Source: a virus
Virus record (IMG/VR): IMGVR_UViG_3300021068_000001
Span: 106,819-170,818 of that record
DNA length: 64,000 nucleotides
Direction: 5' to 3' (one strand)
Shown here: positions 34,091-43,957 of the stretch, piece after piece
Numbering within the stretch: the stretch's first letter is position 1
Layout of the letters: the number at the start of each line of letters is the position of its first letter
Translations under genes and position numbers: made by a program
The notes under the pieces: model-generated
What the model saw: only the letters and a program-made list of their open reading frames with translations
Told to the model about the DNA's origin: nothing
The model's database searches: none

Positions 34091-36742
34091 ATGCCAACAA
34101 TTTTACAATTAAGAAGAGGTACTACTGCTGAAAACGCTGCCTATACAGGCTCAGTTGGTGAAATAACGGTAGATACTACATTAGATAAAGTTATCTTACA
34201 CGATGGTTCTACTGCAGGTGGTACAACGGTTGGTAACTTACAAGGAGTAATTCAATTAGGTAAGACAGCAACAGGAGAAATAGACACTTCTTCTGGAAAT
34301 CTTACAATAGATTCAGCAGGTGGCACAGTCGCCATTGACGATAACGCAACAGTTTCAGGAACATTAGGTGTTACAGGAGTAGCAACATTTTCTACTCACG
34401 TTGCAATGGGCGATAGTGATATTTTAAAAATAGGTGCTGGACCAGATTTAACATTATACCACGACGGAACAAACTCATACATTACAAATTCAACAGGTGC
34501 TTTAAAAGTTGCAACAGAAACTTCTGGTGTAGCGATTACATTAGGGCACTCAACTTCGGAAGTTACAGTTGCAGATAACCTTACGGTTACTGGAAACCTT
34601 ACAGTTTCTGGAACAACAACAACTGTAGATTCTACAACAGTTAATATACAAAATGCTTTTGTTTTTGAAGGTGCAACAGATGACGCTTACGAAACAACTT
34701 TAACAACAGTTGACCCAACAGCAGATAGATCAGTAAGTTTACCAAATGCTACTGATACACTAGTTGGTAAAGCAACAACAGATACACTTACAAATAAATC
34801 AATTGATTTAGCAGATAATACACTTACAGGTTCTTTAGCAGAATGGAATAGTGCATTACAAAGTGAAAGTTTTGTTTCATTAACAGGTTCAGAAACATTA
34901 ACAAATAAAACTTTAACAACACCAACATTAACTACACCTGTTATTAATACAGGTGCAAGTTTAAAAAATGGTTCATCTAGTGCTGGTTACGCTGATTTTT
35001 ATGAAGATAGTGATAACGGTACAAATAGAGTTAGATTAATTGGACCTGCTTCTACAGCAGATGTCACTTTAACTTTACCTGCTTCTACTGATACATTAGT
35101 TGGTAAAGCAACAACAGACACATTTACAAATAAAACATTAACAAGTCCTGTTATTAATACAGCAGTTTCAGGAAGTGCTATACTTGATGAAGACGCAATG
35201 GGATCAAATAGTGCAACTCAACTTGCTACTCAACAATCAATCAAAGCTTATGTTGACGCAAAAGCGACAGCAGCAGATTTAGATTTAACTTCAGACTCTG
35301 GAACAATTGATATTGATTTAGATTCTGAAACATTAACAGTTGCTGGTGGTACTGGAATTGATTCAAGTGCTACAGGTACTACAGTTACAGTTGCTGTTGA
35401 CTCAAATGTTGTTCTTTTAACAGATAGTCAAACTTTAACAAACAAAACTTTAACAGCACCAACAATTACAAGTCCTGCAATAAATACAGGAGTTTCAGGT
35501 TCTGCCATAAAAGACGAAGACAATATGGCGTCAGATTCTGCTACTCACTTATCAACTCAACAATCAATTAAAGCATACGTTGACTCAAAAGTAACAGCAG
35601 AAGATTTAGATTTAACTACAGACTCTGGAACAATTGATATTGATTTAGACTCTGAAACGTTAACAATCGCTGGTGGTACTGGATTAACTTCAAGTGCGAC
35701 AGGAACTACAGCAACACTTGCTATTGACAGTACAGTAACAACATTAACAGGAACACAAACATTAACTAATAAAACATTAACAAGTGCTGTGTTAACAACA
35801 CCACAGATTAATGATACTTCAGCGAATCATCAATATGTATTTGCTGTAAGTGAATTAGCAGCAGATAGAACAGTAACTTTACCTTTACTAACTGGTAATG
35901 ACCAAGTTACTATGGATGCTCACGCAACTACATTAACTAACAAAACAATTGATTTAGCAGATAATACTGTAACAGGTTCACTTGCTGAGTTTAATACTGC
36001 ATTACAAAGTGAAAGTTTTGCTGGTCTTGCGGCTGCACAAACATTAACGAACAAAACTATATCAGGTTCTTCAAACACATTATCTAATATTGCTAATGGT
36101 TCATTAACCAATTCTGCAATAACAGTTTCAGATGGTTCCAATACTACAGCAGTTGCTCTAGGCGGAACAATGACATTTGCTGGAACTAATAATGAAGTAG
36201 AAGTTGCTGAAAGTTCAGGAACAGTAACTATCGGATTACCTGCTAACGTAACAATCTCTGGAAACTTAACTGTTTCTGGCGATACTACTACAGTTAATAC
36301 TGCAACATTGGCAGTAGAAGACCCATTAATTTCTCTGGCAACAGGAAACAATGCGGCTGACGCTGTTGATATCGGGTTATATGGATTGTATGATACATCT
36401 GGTTCACAAGACCTTTACGGTGGTATCTTTAGGGATGCTGGCGATGGTAAGTGGAAAGTATTTAAAGACAATCAAGCAGCTCCAACAACAACTGTAAACA
36501 CAAGTGGTACAGGATATGCTGTTGGAACAATTGTTGCAAACCTAGAAGCAACAACTGCTACATTGGGTGGCGTAGATATTTTATCTACAACTAATAGTAA
36601 AACAGTTACGAACAAAACTATTAACTGTTCTAATAATACAATTTCTAATATTGTTTCATCTATGTTTGCTAGTGCTGTAACATTACAGATACTAGATTCT
36701 GGTGGTTCAACTGTTAAGACAATTGTTGGTTCTGCTACGTAA
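34091..36742 (+). CDS. Tail fibre protein (883 aa)
   Basis: N-terminus MPTILQLRRGTTAENAAYTG, then GEITVDTTLDKVILHDGST, is a widely found fibre attachment module. The shaft has about eight T-x-T-x-TNK(T/S) turns and two DEDxMxSxSATxLxTQQSIKAYVD-like blocks, and shares blocks with the giant fibre. The C-terminus (AVTLQILDSGGSTVKT) is shared with the fibre ending at base 75. Late motif at 34046. Probably one of at least four fibre-type products that share exchangeable modules. Confidence 0.86.
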   Translation: MPTILQLRRGTTAENAAYTGSVGEITVDTTLDKVILHDGSTAGGTTVGNLQGVIQLGKTATGEIDTSSGNLTIDSAGGTVAIDDNATVSGTLGVTGVATFSTHVAMGDSDILKIGAGPDLTLYHDGTNSYITNSTGALKVATETSGVAITLGHSTSEVTVADNLTVTGNLTVSGTTTTVDSTTVNIQNAFVFEGATDDAYETTLTTVDPTADRSVSLPNATDTLVGKATTDTLTNKSIDLADNTLTGSLAEWNSALQSESFVSLTGSETLTNKTLTTPTLTTPVINTGASLKNGSSSAGYADFYEDSDNGTNRVRLIGPASTADVTLTLPASTDTLVGKATTDTFTNKTLTSPVINTAVSGSAILDEDAMGSNSATQLATQQSIKAYVDAKATAADLDLTSDSGTIDIDLDSETLTVAGGTGIDSSATGTTVTVAVDSNVVLLTDSQTLTNKTLTAPTITSPAINTGVSGSAIKDEDNMASDSATHLSTQQSIKAYVDSKVTAEDLDLTTDSGTIDIDLDSETLTIAGGTGLTSSATGTTATLAIDSTVTTLTGTQTLTNKTLTSAVLTTPQINDTSANHQYVFAVSELAADRTVTLPLLTGNDQVTMDAHATTLTNKTIDLADNTVTGSLAEFNTALQSESFAGLAAAQTLTNKTISGSSNTLSNIANGSLTNSAITVSDGSNTTAVALGGTMTFAGTNNEVEVAESSGTVTIGLPANVTISGNLTVSGDTTTVNTATLAVEDPLISLATGNNAADAVDIGLYGLYDTSGSQDLYGGIFRDAGDGKWKVFKDNQAAPTTTVNTSGTGYAVGTIVANLEATTATLGGVDILSTTNSKTVTNKTINCSNNTISNIVSSMFASAVTLQILDSGGSTVKTIVGSAT

Positions 36743-36829
36743 TATTTAATTAATCCCTTAATTATCTATTTTTACCTAACGCATTTATGCGTAAACTAGG
36801 ATTGAGCCTTATTAACAGTTAAAAAATCT

Positions 36830-36837
36830 TATAAATA
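36830..36837 (+). promoter_or_regulatory. Late promoter motif TATAAATA
   Basis: Exact octamer (TATAAATAGTAATAAAGGA context) 19 bases before the ATG of the gp13 gene; heads the neck-to-terminase operon. A small ACGCAT/ATGCGT inverted repeat lies upstream at 36779-36792. Confidence 0.6.
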
Positions 36838-36856
36838 GTAATAAAGGAACTATTAA

Positions 36857-37672
36857 ATGGCTAATCCAAATACCAGAGAAACATTAAAACAGTATGCTTT
36901 AAGAACATTAGGCAAGCCTGTTATTGAGATTAACGTTGATGACGATCAATTAGAAGATAGATTAGATGAAGCGTTACAATATTTTTCACAATATCATTAT
37001 GATGGTGTTGAGAGAACATACCTTAAATATAAAGTTACACAAGCAGACGTAGATAGAATAATATCTCCTGATGGAGATACTGCTTCATCAATCACTAAAA
37101 ATTCAGTTACTACTGCATGGACTGAACAGAATAATTTTATATTAGTTCCAGAAGCCGTATTAGCAGTAACTAGAATATTCCCATTATCAAATAGAGGCAA
37201 TCAAAATATGTTTGATATGAGATATCAATTAAGATTAAACGACCTTTACGATTTTTCATCAACATCAATTATACATTATGATATGGTGTTAAGACATTTA
37301 GATTTTTTAGATCATTTATTAGTAGGTGAAAAACCAGTAAGATTTAATCAATATAATAATAAACTGTTTGTAGATATGGATTGGAAAACAGACATATCTG
37401 TAGGTGAGTTTCTTGTTATTGAATGTTTTAGAAAATTAGATCCAACAGTTATGACAGATGTTTATAATGACATTTATTTAAAACGATATGTTACAGCATT
37501 AATCAAAAGACAATGGGGTGCTAACTTATCAAAATTCAATGGCGTTGCTATGTTAGGTGGTGTTACTCTTAATGGTCAACAAATATTCCAAGAGTCACAA
37601 GACGACATAAAAAGATTAGAAGAAGAAATAAGAGGCACATACGAAACGCCTGTAACGTATATGATAGGATAA
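36857..37672 (+). CDS. gp13: Neck protein, T4 gp13-like
   Basis: 271 residues. TLKQYALRTLGKPVIEINVDDDQLEDRLDEALQ is the characteristic start; IYLKRYVTALIKRQWGANLSKF and the C-terminal ESQDDIKRLEEEIR fit the family. With gp14 it forms the head-completing neck that seals the packaged head and joins the tail. Gene order 13-14-15-16-17 supports the call. AAAGGA lies before the ATG; the next gene starts 5 bases after the stop. Confidence 0.88.
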   Translation: MANPNTRETLKQYALRTLGKPVIEINVDDDQLEDRLDEALQYFSQYHYDGVERTYLKYKVTQADVDRIISPDGDTASSITKNSVTTAWTEQNNFILVPEAVLAVTRIFPLSNRGNQNMFDMRYQLRLNDLYDFSSTSIIHYDMVLRHLDFLDHLLVGEKPVRFNQYNNKLFVDMDWKTDISVGEFLVIECFRKLDPTVMTDVYNDIYLKRYVTALIKRQWGANLSKFNGVAMLGGVTLNGQQIFQESQDDIKRLEEEIRGTYETPVTYMIG

Positions 37673-37676
37673 TGCC

Positions 37677-38471
37677 ATGCCAGTTAATCACTACTTCCAA
37701 GGTGGCAACGGAATTGGAAACACAGCAGAAAAAAGATTACACGAAGATTTAATCATAGAAGGTCTAAAGATATACGGCCTTGACTGCTTTTATTTACCAA
37801 GAACACTAGTTAATAAAGATTTAATTTTAGGAGAGGATACTCTTTCTAAATTTGACGCTTCATATATGTTAGAAATGTATGTTGAAACGCAAGAAGGATT
37901 TGCTGGTGAACAAGAATTAGTATCTAAATTTGGTTTAGAAATTAGAGAAGATACAACGTTTATGATTTCTAAAAGACGTTGGCAAAATCAAGTTGATAAT
38001 AAAGCAACTTTAATAATAACAGGTAGACCAAATGAAGGTGATTTAGTTTATGTACCTTTGATGAATAGTTTTTTTGAGATACAGTTTGTTGAAGACCAAG
38101 AGCCATTCTTCCAATTAGGAAACCTCCCAGTTTATAAATTAAGAACAACTAGATTCGAATACAGTTCAGAAAAATTTGATGTTGGTAGACAAGAAATTGA
38201 CCAACTTGAAGATAGATTATCAACAGATATATTAAAAGAACAATTAGTATTAGAAGATGGTGGTGGTATGTTATTAGAAAATTCTGATACAGTAACAGGT
38301 GTATATGAATATGTAATATTAGAATCAGATGATTACAATTTAGCAACACAAACTAGAGATTATGCTGATAACACTACATACGAATCAGACGCTGGTTTTG
38401 GTACTGAAAGTACAGCAGATGATATACTAGACTTTACTGAAAGAAATCCATTTGGAGAGGTTGACGAGTAA
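37677..38471 (+). CDS. gp14: Neck protein, T4 gp14-like
   Basis: 264 residues. MPVNHYFQGGNGIGNTAEKRL followed by LIIEGLKIYGLDCFYLPRTLV is a recognisable gp14 start in marine T4-like phages. Acidic C-terminal third. Partner of gp13 in the neck and whisker region. Its stop overlaps the next ATG (TAATG). Confidence 0.88.
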   Translation: MPVNHYFQGGNGIGNTAEKRLHEDLIIEGLKIYGLDCFYLPRTLVNKDLILGEDTLSKFDASYMLEMYVETQEGFAGEQELVSKFGLEIREDTTFMISKRRWQNQVDNKATLIITGRPNEGDLVYVPLMNSFFEIQFVEDQEPFFQLGNLPVYKLRTTRFEYSSEKFDVGRQEIDQLEDRLSTDILKEQLVLEDGGGMLLENSDTVTGVYEYVILESDDYNLATQTRDYADNTTYESDAGFGTESTADDILDFTERNPFGEVDE

Positions 38472-39271
38472 TGTTTGGACAAAGATTTTACCACGAGTCA
38501 TTAAGAAAAGTTGTTGTAGCATTTGGTACAATATTTAATAATGTCATTATTCATAGAACAAATAGTGATGGTGATGTTGTGCAAAAAATAAAAGTACCTT
38601 TAGCATATTCGCCTAAAGAAAAGTTTTTAGTAAGATTAGAACAACAACCTAATTTAGAACAAAGAGAAACTGCTATATCATTACCTCGTATGGGGTTTGA
38701 AATATCAGGTATATCTTATGATTCATCTCGTAAGTTACAAAGAGTAGGTAAGTTTAAAAATGTTAATACTTCAGACGCAAGTAAACAATACTATCAATAT
38801 AATCCTGTTCCATATAATATATCTTTTAATTTATATTCGTTTACAGCAACTGCTGAAGATGGATTAATAATTATAGAACAAATATTGCCTTATTTTCAAC
38901 CAGATTATACTGTTACAATAAATGCAATTCCAGATATGGGAATTAAAAGAGATGTACCTATTACTTTAAATTCTGTAGATTATGCTGACAGTTATGATGG
39001 CTCATTTACAACTAGAAGAGCAGTTAATTATAGTTTAAACTTTACTGCTAAAACATATTTGTATGGTCCTATATACTCTAAATCTATTATTAAAGAAACA
39101 ATAACGGATTTATATACAGACACAACTGGAAGTCCTACAAGAGAAGAAAGAATTGTGGTTGTTCCTAATCCGACAAGTGCTGACGCTGATGATGATTTCG
39201 GATTTACAACAACTATAACTGTTCACAAGGATTCTAAAAATTATAACCCAAGTACTGGAAGTGATGGATAA
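38471..39271 (+). CDS. gp15: Proximal tail sheath stabiliser, T4 gp15-like
   Basis: 266 residues, close to T4 gp15 (272). FGQRFYHESLRKVVVAFGTIFNNV, SLPRMGFEISGISYDSSRKL and YFQPDYTVTINAIPDMG are family features. It caps the top of the tail and joins it to the neck. Fixed order between gp14 and gp16. Confidence 0.88.
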   Translation: MFGQRFYHESLRKVVVAFGTIFNNVIIHRTNSDGDVVQKIKVPLAYSPKEKFLVRLEQQPNLEQRETAISLPRMGFEISGISYDSSRKLQRVGKFKNVNTSDASKQYYQYNPVPYNISFNLYSFTATAEDGLIIIEQILPYFQPDYTVTINAIPDMGIKRDVPITLNSVDYADSYDGSFTTRRAVNYSLNFTAKTYLYGPIYSKSIIKETITDLYTDTTGSPTREERIVVVPNPTSADADDDFGFTTTITVHKDSKNYNPSTGSDG

Positions 39272-39276
39272 TTATT

Positions 39277-39765
39277 ATGACTATAGACGACAAAATAAAT
39301 GAAGCTCTAGGTATCACACCAGAGAAACCTGCTACAAAAGCAGTAGTTAAAAAAGAATTTACTCCACCTGTTCCTAGATTAGAAGATAAGGACAAAGAAG
39401 ATGTGGATAATGATTACAAATACAGCAGAGAAAATTATTATAATCTTATAGAGCGTGGCCAAGACGCAATACAAGGTATATTAGATATTGCAGGTGAGAG
39501 TCAACACCCACGTGCTTATGAAGTTGCAGGTAATCTAATTAAACAAGTTGCTGATACAGTTGATAAATTACAAGATTTACAAGCTAAACTTAAAACATTA
39601 AAAGATGTACCTAACAAAACAACAGCAACTATTAAAAATGCTTTATTTGTAGGTTCTTCAGCAGAGTTACATAAAATGCTTAAAAACAAAAATAAAAATA
39701 TAACTCCTGAGGAAGATAAAAACTTTAAAAAAGGTTTTAATCCTGCGGAGCACGTATATGACTGA
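39277..39765 (+). CDS. gp16: Terminase small subunit, T4 gp16-like
   Basis: 162 residues, same size class as T4 gp16 (164). Helical centre ENYYNLIERGQDAIQGILDIAGESQHPRAYEVAGNLIK resembles the DNA-recognition/oligomerisation core of the family (segment given here in part as NYYNLIERGQDAIQGIL). Regulates DNA recognition and gp17 activity. Its last 8 bases overlap the large subunit gene. Confidence 0.82.
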   Translation: MTIDDKINEALGITPEKPATKAVVKKEFTPPVPRLEDKDKEDVDNDYKYSRENYYNLIERGQDAIQGILDIAGESQHPRAYEVAGNLIKQVADTVDKLQDLQAKLKTLKDVPNKTTATIKNALFVGSSAELHKMLKNKNKNITPEEDKNFKKGFNPAEHVYD

Positions 39766-41389
39766 AGCATATCTAGGAAATCCTAATTTATTTAAAGCAA
39801 ATACAAAGATAGAATACACCGAAAAGCAAGTACGTGAGATTGCAAAGTGTATGGAAGATCCTACATATTTTATTACAACATATATTAAGATTGTAAATAT
39901 TGACCATGGTTTAATACCATTTGATATGTACAAGTTTCAGGCAAAGATGGTTGATACTTTTCATAACAATAGATTTTCAATTGCAAAATTGCCTAGACAG
40001 TCAGGTAAATCAACAACAATCATTGCTTATCTATTACATCAAGTTATATTCAATGATAATATAAACGTTGCAATATTGGCCAACAAAAGTTCAACTGCTA
40101 GAGATTTATTAGGCAGACTTCAACTCGCATACGAAAATTTACCTGCTTGGTTACAACAAGGCGTTCTCAATTGGAACAAAGGTTCACTTGAATTAGAAAA
40201 TGGTTCAAAAATACTTGCAGCTGCAACATCTTCAAGTGCGATCCGAGGTGGTTCTTATAATATAATATTCCTTGATGAGTTTGCGTTTATCCCTAATAAT
40301 ATAGCTGAACAGTTTTTTAGTTCAGTTTATCCTACAATTTCATCTGGTCAAACATCTAAAGTTATGATAGTTTCTACTCCACATGGAATGAATATGTTTT
40401 ATAAACTTTGGAATGATTCAGTACATGGAAGAAATGATTATAAACCTATAGAAGTACATTGGTCTGAAGTTCCAGGTAGAGATGATAAATGGAAAGAACA
40501 AACAATAAGAAATACTTCCGAAGCACAATTTACTACCGAGTTTGAATGTGAGTTTGTAGGTTCAGTTGATACACTTATTAATCCAGCAAAGCTAAGAATG
40601 TTATCACACCATACACCTCTTATTTCAAATGCTGGAATAGATGTGTATGAACAACCAGTAAAAGGAAAAGATTATGTAATGACAGTTGACGTTGCTAGAG
40701 GTACTGTAAGAGATTATTCAGCCTTTACTGTATTTGATGTTTCAAAAATGCCTTATCGTATGGTCGCAAAATTTAGAGATAATGAAATCAAACCTATTTT
40801 ATTTCCTCACACAATAGAAAGAGTAGCAAAAAATTATAATATGGCTTATGTTTGTGTTGAAGTAAATGATATAGGACATCAAGTAGCAGACGCTTTACAA
40901 TTTGAATTAGAATATACAAACTTATTAATGTGTATGATGAAAGGTAGAGCTGGACAAATATTGGGTGGTGGATTTTCTAAAAGGGGAACACAATTAGGTG
41001 TTCGTATGACAAAACAAGTAAAAAGAATAGGCGCCTCTAACTTAAAAAGTTTAGTTGAAGGCGACAAAATGTACATACCAGATTTTCATACAATACAAGA
41101 ATTATCAACATTTGTAAGACGTGGTAGTGGTTGGCAGGCTGAAGAAGGTTCTAATGATGATTTGGTTATGTGTTGTCTTATATTTGCATGGATAACAAAT
41201 CAAAGATATTTTAAAGAAATGACAGACCAGGATGTTCGTGCTAAAATGTATGAAGAACAACAACACGCAATAGAACAAGATATGGCACCATTTGGGTTTA
41301 TGGATGATGGTTTAAATGATGATAGTTTTCAGGATGACAAAGGCGAAACATGGACACCTGTTACAGTAAGAAAAGGAGAGATGCTGTAG
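39758..41389 (+). CDS. gp17: Terminase large subunit, T4 gp17-like
   Basis: 543 residues. Walker A LPRQSGKST (78-86), Walker B NIIFLDEFAF (168-177), coupling motif VSTPHG (205-210). The C-terminal nuclease begins with MTVDVARGTVRDYSAF, whose Asp residues bind metal, and continues with VCVEVNDIG. It powers packaging into the prohead through the portal and cuts the concatemer. The GNDDL-type segment near the end (SNDDLVMCCL) carries the third nuclease acid. Confidence 0.95.
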   Translation: MTEAYLGNPNLFKANTKIEYTEKQVREIAKCMEDPTYFITTYIKIVNIDHGLIPFDMYKFQAKMVDTFHNNRFSIAKLPRQSGKSTTIIAYLLHQVIFNDNINVAILANKSSTARDLLGRLQLAYENLPAWLQQGVLNWNKGSLELENGSKILAAATSSSAIRGGSYNIIFLDEFAFIPNNIAEQFFSSVYPTISSGQTSKVMIVSTPHGMNMFYKLWNDSVHGRNDYKPIEVHWSEVPGRDDKWKEQTIRNTSEAQFTTEFECEFVGSVDTLINPAKLRMLSHHTPLISNAGIDVYEQPVKGKDYVMTVDVARGTVRDYSAFTVFDVSKMPYRMVAKFRDNEIKPILFPHTIERVAKNYNMAYVCVEVNDIGHQVADALQFELEYTNLLMCMMKGRAGQILGGGFSKRGTQLGVRMTKQVKRIGASNLKSLVEGDKMYIPDFHTIQELSTFVRRGSGWQAEEGSNDDLVMCCLIFAWITNQRYFKEMTDQDVRAKMYEEQQHAIEQDMAPFGFMDDGLNDDSFQDDKGETWTPVTVRKGEML

Positions 41390-41405
41390 TAAAGGTGACA
41401 AAATT

Positions 41406-41413
41406 TATAAATA
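41406..41413 (+). promoter_or_regulatory. Late promoter motif TATAAATA
   Basis: Exact octamer 49 bases before the tail sheath ATG; AGAGGAG ribosome site follows. Confidence 0.6.
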
Positions 41414-41462
41414 TAAACGAGATTAAATGATACTTATTAGCTAATAAGAGGAGAACAAACAT

Positions 41463-43388
41463 ATGGCATTTCAAGTTTCACCAGGTGTTCTCGTACAAGA
41501 GAAAGACTTAACAAACGTAATCCCAGCAGTAGCAACTACGATCGGTGCTGTTGCAGGTCAATTTAATCAAGGTCCAATGGATGAAGTAATATCTATTGCG
41601 TCTGAAAAAGAATTGGTAGAAACGTTTGGAAAACCTGACTCTACAAACTTTGAATACTTTTTTAGTGCTGCTAGTTTTCTACAGTACTCATCAAGTTTAA
41701 GGGTTGTGCGAGCTGCAAACACTTCAAGTGTAAACGCTGTCGTTTCTGGGACAGCTTTAAGAATAAAGAATACAGAGCATTACTCTAACGGTGACGGAAG
41801 TACAGGACCTTATAACGATGGTTCTGCTAACGTTGGCGAGTGGGCTGCAAGAACAGCAGGCGCTTGGGGTAATAACTTAAAGATTTCAACGTGTCCGAGT
41901 GCAACGGCATACGAAGAAACAAATAAAACAACAACTAATGACTCTTCAACAGCAGTAGGAGATACCACTATCGTATTAACATCAGGAACTGATTTTAATG
42001 TAGGTGATATCGTTAACTTCGGCGAATCTGGTGGGCACGAATACAGAATTACAGTAGTTTCAACAAACACTATAACTTTTGTAAGACACCCTTCAGGCAC
42101 AGGCGGACTACACACAGCTGTTGCAAATGGTACACAAGTAAGACGAAGATGGCAATACTATGACCTAGTAGATAAAGCACCAGCTACATCAACTTATGCT
42201 TCTACAAGAAGTGGAGTAAATGACGAGCTACACATTGTAGTTATAGATGAAGACGGCGCTATATCAGGTACTGCTGGTGAAGTTTTAGAAGTTTATGATT
42301 CACTATCAAAAGCTTCTGACGCTAAAACACCACAAGGTGACACTAACTATTATCCAGATGTAATCTACAATAGATCAGAATATATCTATTGGATGGATCA
42401 CATTGCAACTGGTTCAAATTGGGGTAGTACAGCTTCTGGAGTAACTTCCACAGCTCTTACAGCACCATATAGTAGATCACTAGTTGACGGTGCAGATGGT
42501 TCCGCGGTTACAACTGCTGAATTAAAAACTGCTTACGAACATTACAATGACGCTGATACAGTAGATGTTAACTTAATCATCGCTGGTAAAGGTGACGCTA
42601 CTCACGTAGATAACTTAATTACAATCGCTGAAAACAGAAAAGACGCAATCGTATTTGCTTCTCCTGAAAGAAGTGATGTAGTTAACGTAACAAACTCTAC
42701 TACTCAAACAACTAACGTTAAAGGTTTCTTTGACGCTGTTAGAAGTTCAAGTTATGTAGTTTTTGATAGTGGGTACAAATATACTTACGACAAATATAAT
42801 GACTTATTTAGATACATTCCTTTAAACGGAGACGTTGCTGGATTGGCTGCAAGAACAGACTTAATCGCAGACTCTTGGTTCTCACCTGCTGGATTTAACA
42901 GAGGCGGAATTAGAGGTGCAGTTAAACTTGCTTACAACCCAGTCAAAACTCAAAGGGATGAATTGTACAGAGCTAGAGTAAATCCAATTGTAACTTTACC
43001 AGGACAAGGTACACTCTTGTTTGGTGATAAAACTGGACTATCTACGCCGAGTGCATTTGATAGAATAAACGTAAGAAGATTGTTTATCACTTTGGAGAAA
43101 GCGATATCAACTGCTTCTAAATTCCAACTATTTGAATTTAATGACGAGTTCACAAGAGCTCAATTTAGAAATATGGTTGAACCATTTTTAAGAGATGTAC
43201 AAGGCAGACGAGGTGTTACAGACTTTTTAGTTACTTGTGATACTTCTAACAATACTGCTGATGTTATTGATAGAAATGAGTTTAGAGCAGATATATTTGT
43301 TAAACCAAATAGATCAATCAACTTTATACAACTACAATTCGTTGCGACAAGATCAGGCGTTGCATTTGAAGAAGTGGTAGGAGGATAA
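41463..43388 (+). CDS. gp18: Tail sheath protein, T4 gp18-like
   Basis: 641 residues (T4: 659). N-terminus FQVSPGVLVQEKDLTNVIPAV is typical of contractile sheath subunits; SPAGFNRGGIRGAVKLAYNP and the end RLFITLEKAISTASKFQLFE with RGVTDFLVTCD form the conserved core domain that carries the sheath lattice. Highly expressed late protein with its own late motif and strong ribosome site. Confidence 0.93.
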   Translation: MAFQVSPGVLVQEKDLTNVIPAVATTIGAVAGQFNQGPMDEVISIASEKELVETFGKPDSTNFEYFFSAASFLQYSSSLRVVRAANTSSVNAVVSGTALRIKNTEHYSNGDGSTGPYNDGSANVGEWAARTAGAWGNNLKISTCPSATAYEETNKTTTNDSSTAVGDTTIVLTSGTDFNVGDIVNFGESGGHEYRITVVSTNTITFVRHPSGTGGLHTAVANGTQVRRRWQYYDLVDKAPATSTYASTRSGVNDELHIVVIDEDGAISGTAGEVLEVYDSLSKASDAKTPQGDTNYYPDVIYNRSEYIYWMDHIATGSNWGSTASGVTSTALTAPYSRSLVDGADGSAVTTAELKTAYEHYNDADTVDVNLIIAGKGDATHVDNLITIAENRKDAIVFASPERSDVVNVTNSTTQTTNVKGFFDAVRSSSYVVFDSGYKYTYDKYNDLFRYIPLNGDVAGLAARTDLIADSWFSPAGFNRGGIRGAVKLAYNPVKTQRDELYRARVNPIVTLPGQGTLLFGDKTGLSTPSAFDRINVRRLFITLEKAISTASKFQLFEFNDEFTRAQFRNMVEPFLRDVQGRRGVTDFLVTCDTSNNTADVIDRNEFRADIFVKPNRSINFIQLQFVATRSGVAFEEVVGG

Positions 43389-43392
43389 ACCA

Positions 43393-43920
43393 ATGCCAAA
43401 TATTAATGACTTTAAAGCTAAGTTAAGAGGCGGAGGCGCTCGTGCCAATCAATTTAGAGTAACAATGCCTTTTCCAGGGTTTGCTGCTGTAGGTGGGGAG
43501 ACTGAAACAATGTCTTTTCTATGTACATCAACTAACTTACCAGGAATGACAGTTGCAGAAGTAGCTGTTCCATTTAGAGGTAGGGAATTATATGTTGCAG
43601 GTGATAGAACATTTGCTACATGGACAACTACTGTCTTAAATGATACAGACTTCTTAATACGTAACGCATACGAAAGATGGTTAAACGGTATCAACAATAT
43701 GTCAGATAACGAAGGATTAGTTAATCCAGTAGATTATCAAGTTGACTCATTTGTTGACCAATTAGACCGTAACGGTAATGTGATTAAATCATATACATTC
43801 AGAGGAATGTTTCCAACAACGTTGGATGACATTGCGCTATCTTATGGCGATAACAACTCGTTAGAGTCGTTTACTGCTACACATAGGTATCAATATTTTG
43901 AAACAAACACTACTACTTAA
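43393..43920 (+). CDS. gp19: Tail tube protein, T4 gp19-like
   Basis: 175 residues (T4: 163). ANQFRVTMPFP, TSTNLPGMTVAEVAVPFRGRELYVAGDRTF and WTTTVLNDTDFLIRNAYERW are diagnostic of the gp19 tube fold. Stacks as hexameric rings inside the sheath. Four bases after gp18, so co-expressed. Related in fold to the protein at 50534-51160. Confidence 0.93.
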   Translation: MPNINDFKAKLRGGGARANQFRVTMPFPGFAAVGGETETMSFLCTSTNLPGMTVAEVAVPFRGRELYVAGDRTFATWTTTVLNDTDFLIRNAYERWLNGINNMSDNEGLVNPVDYQVDSFVDQLDRNGNVIKSYTFRGMFPTTLDDIALSYGDNNSLESFTATHRYQYFETNTTT

Positions 43921-43926
43921 TACCGT

Positions 43927-43934
43927 TATAAGTA
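43927..43934 (+). promoter_or_regulatory. Late-promoter-like motif TATAAGTA
   Basis: One mismatch to TATAAATA, 23 bases before the portal ATG with AGGAG between. Possible weak late promoter for the portal gene. Confidence 0.3.
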
Positions 43935-43957
43935 TTAGTAATAGGAGAAACTAAATT

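Noticed and set aside
36779-36792. ACGCAT/ATGCGT inverted repeat as a terminator after the 883-residue fibre.
   Set aside because: Loop is only two bases and no U tract follows.
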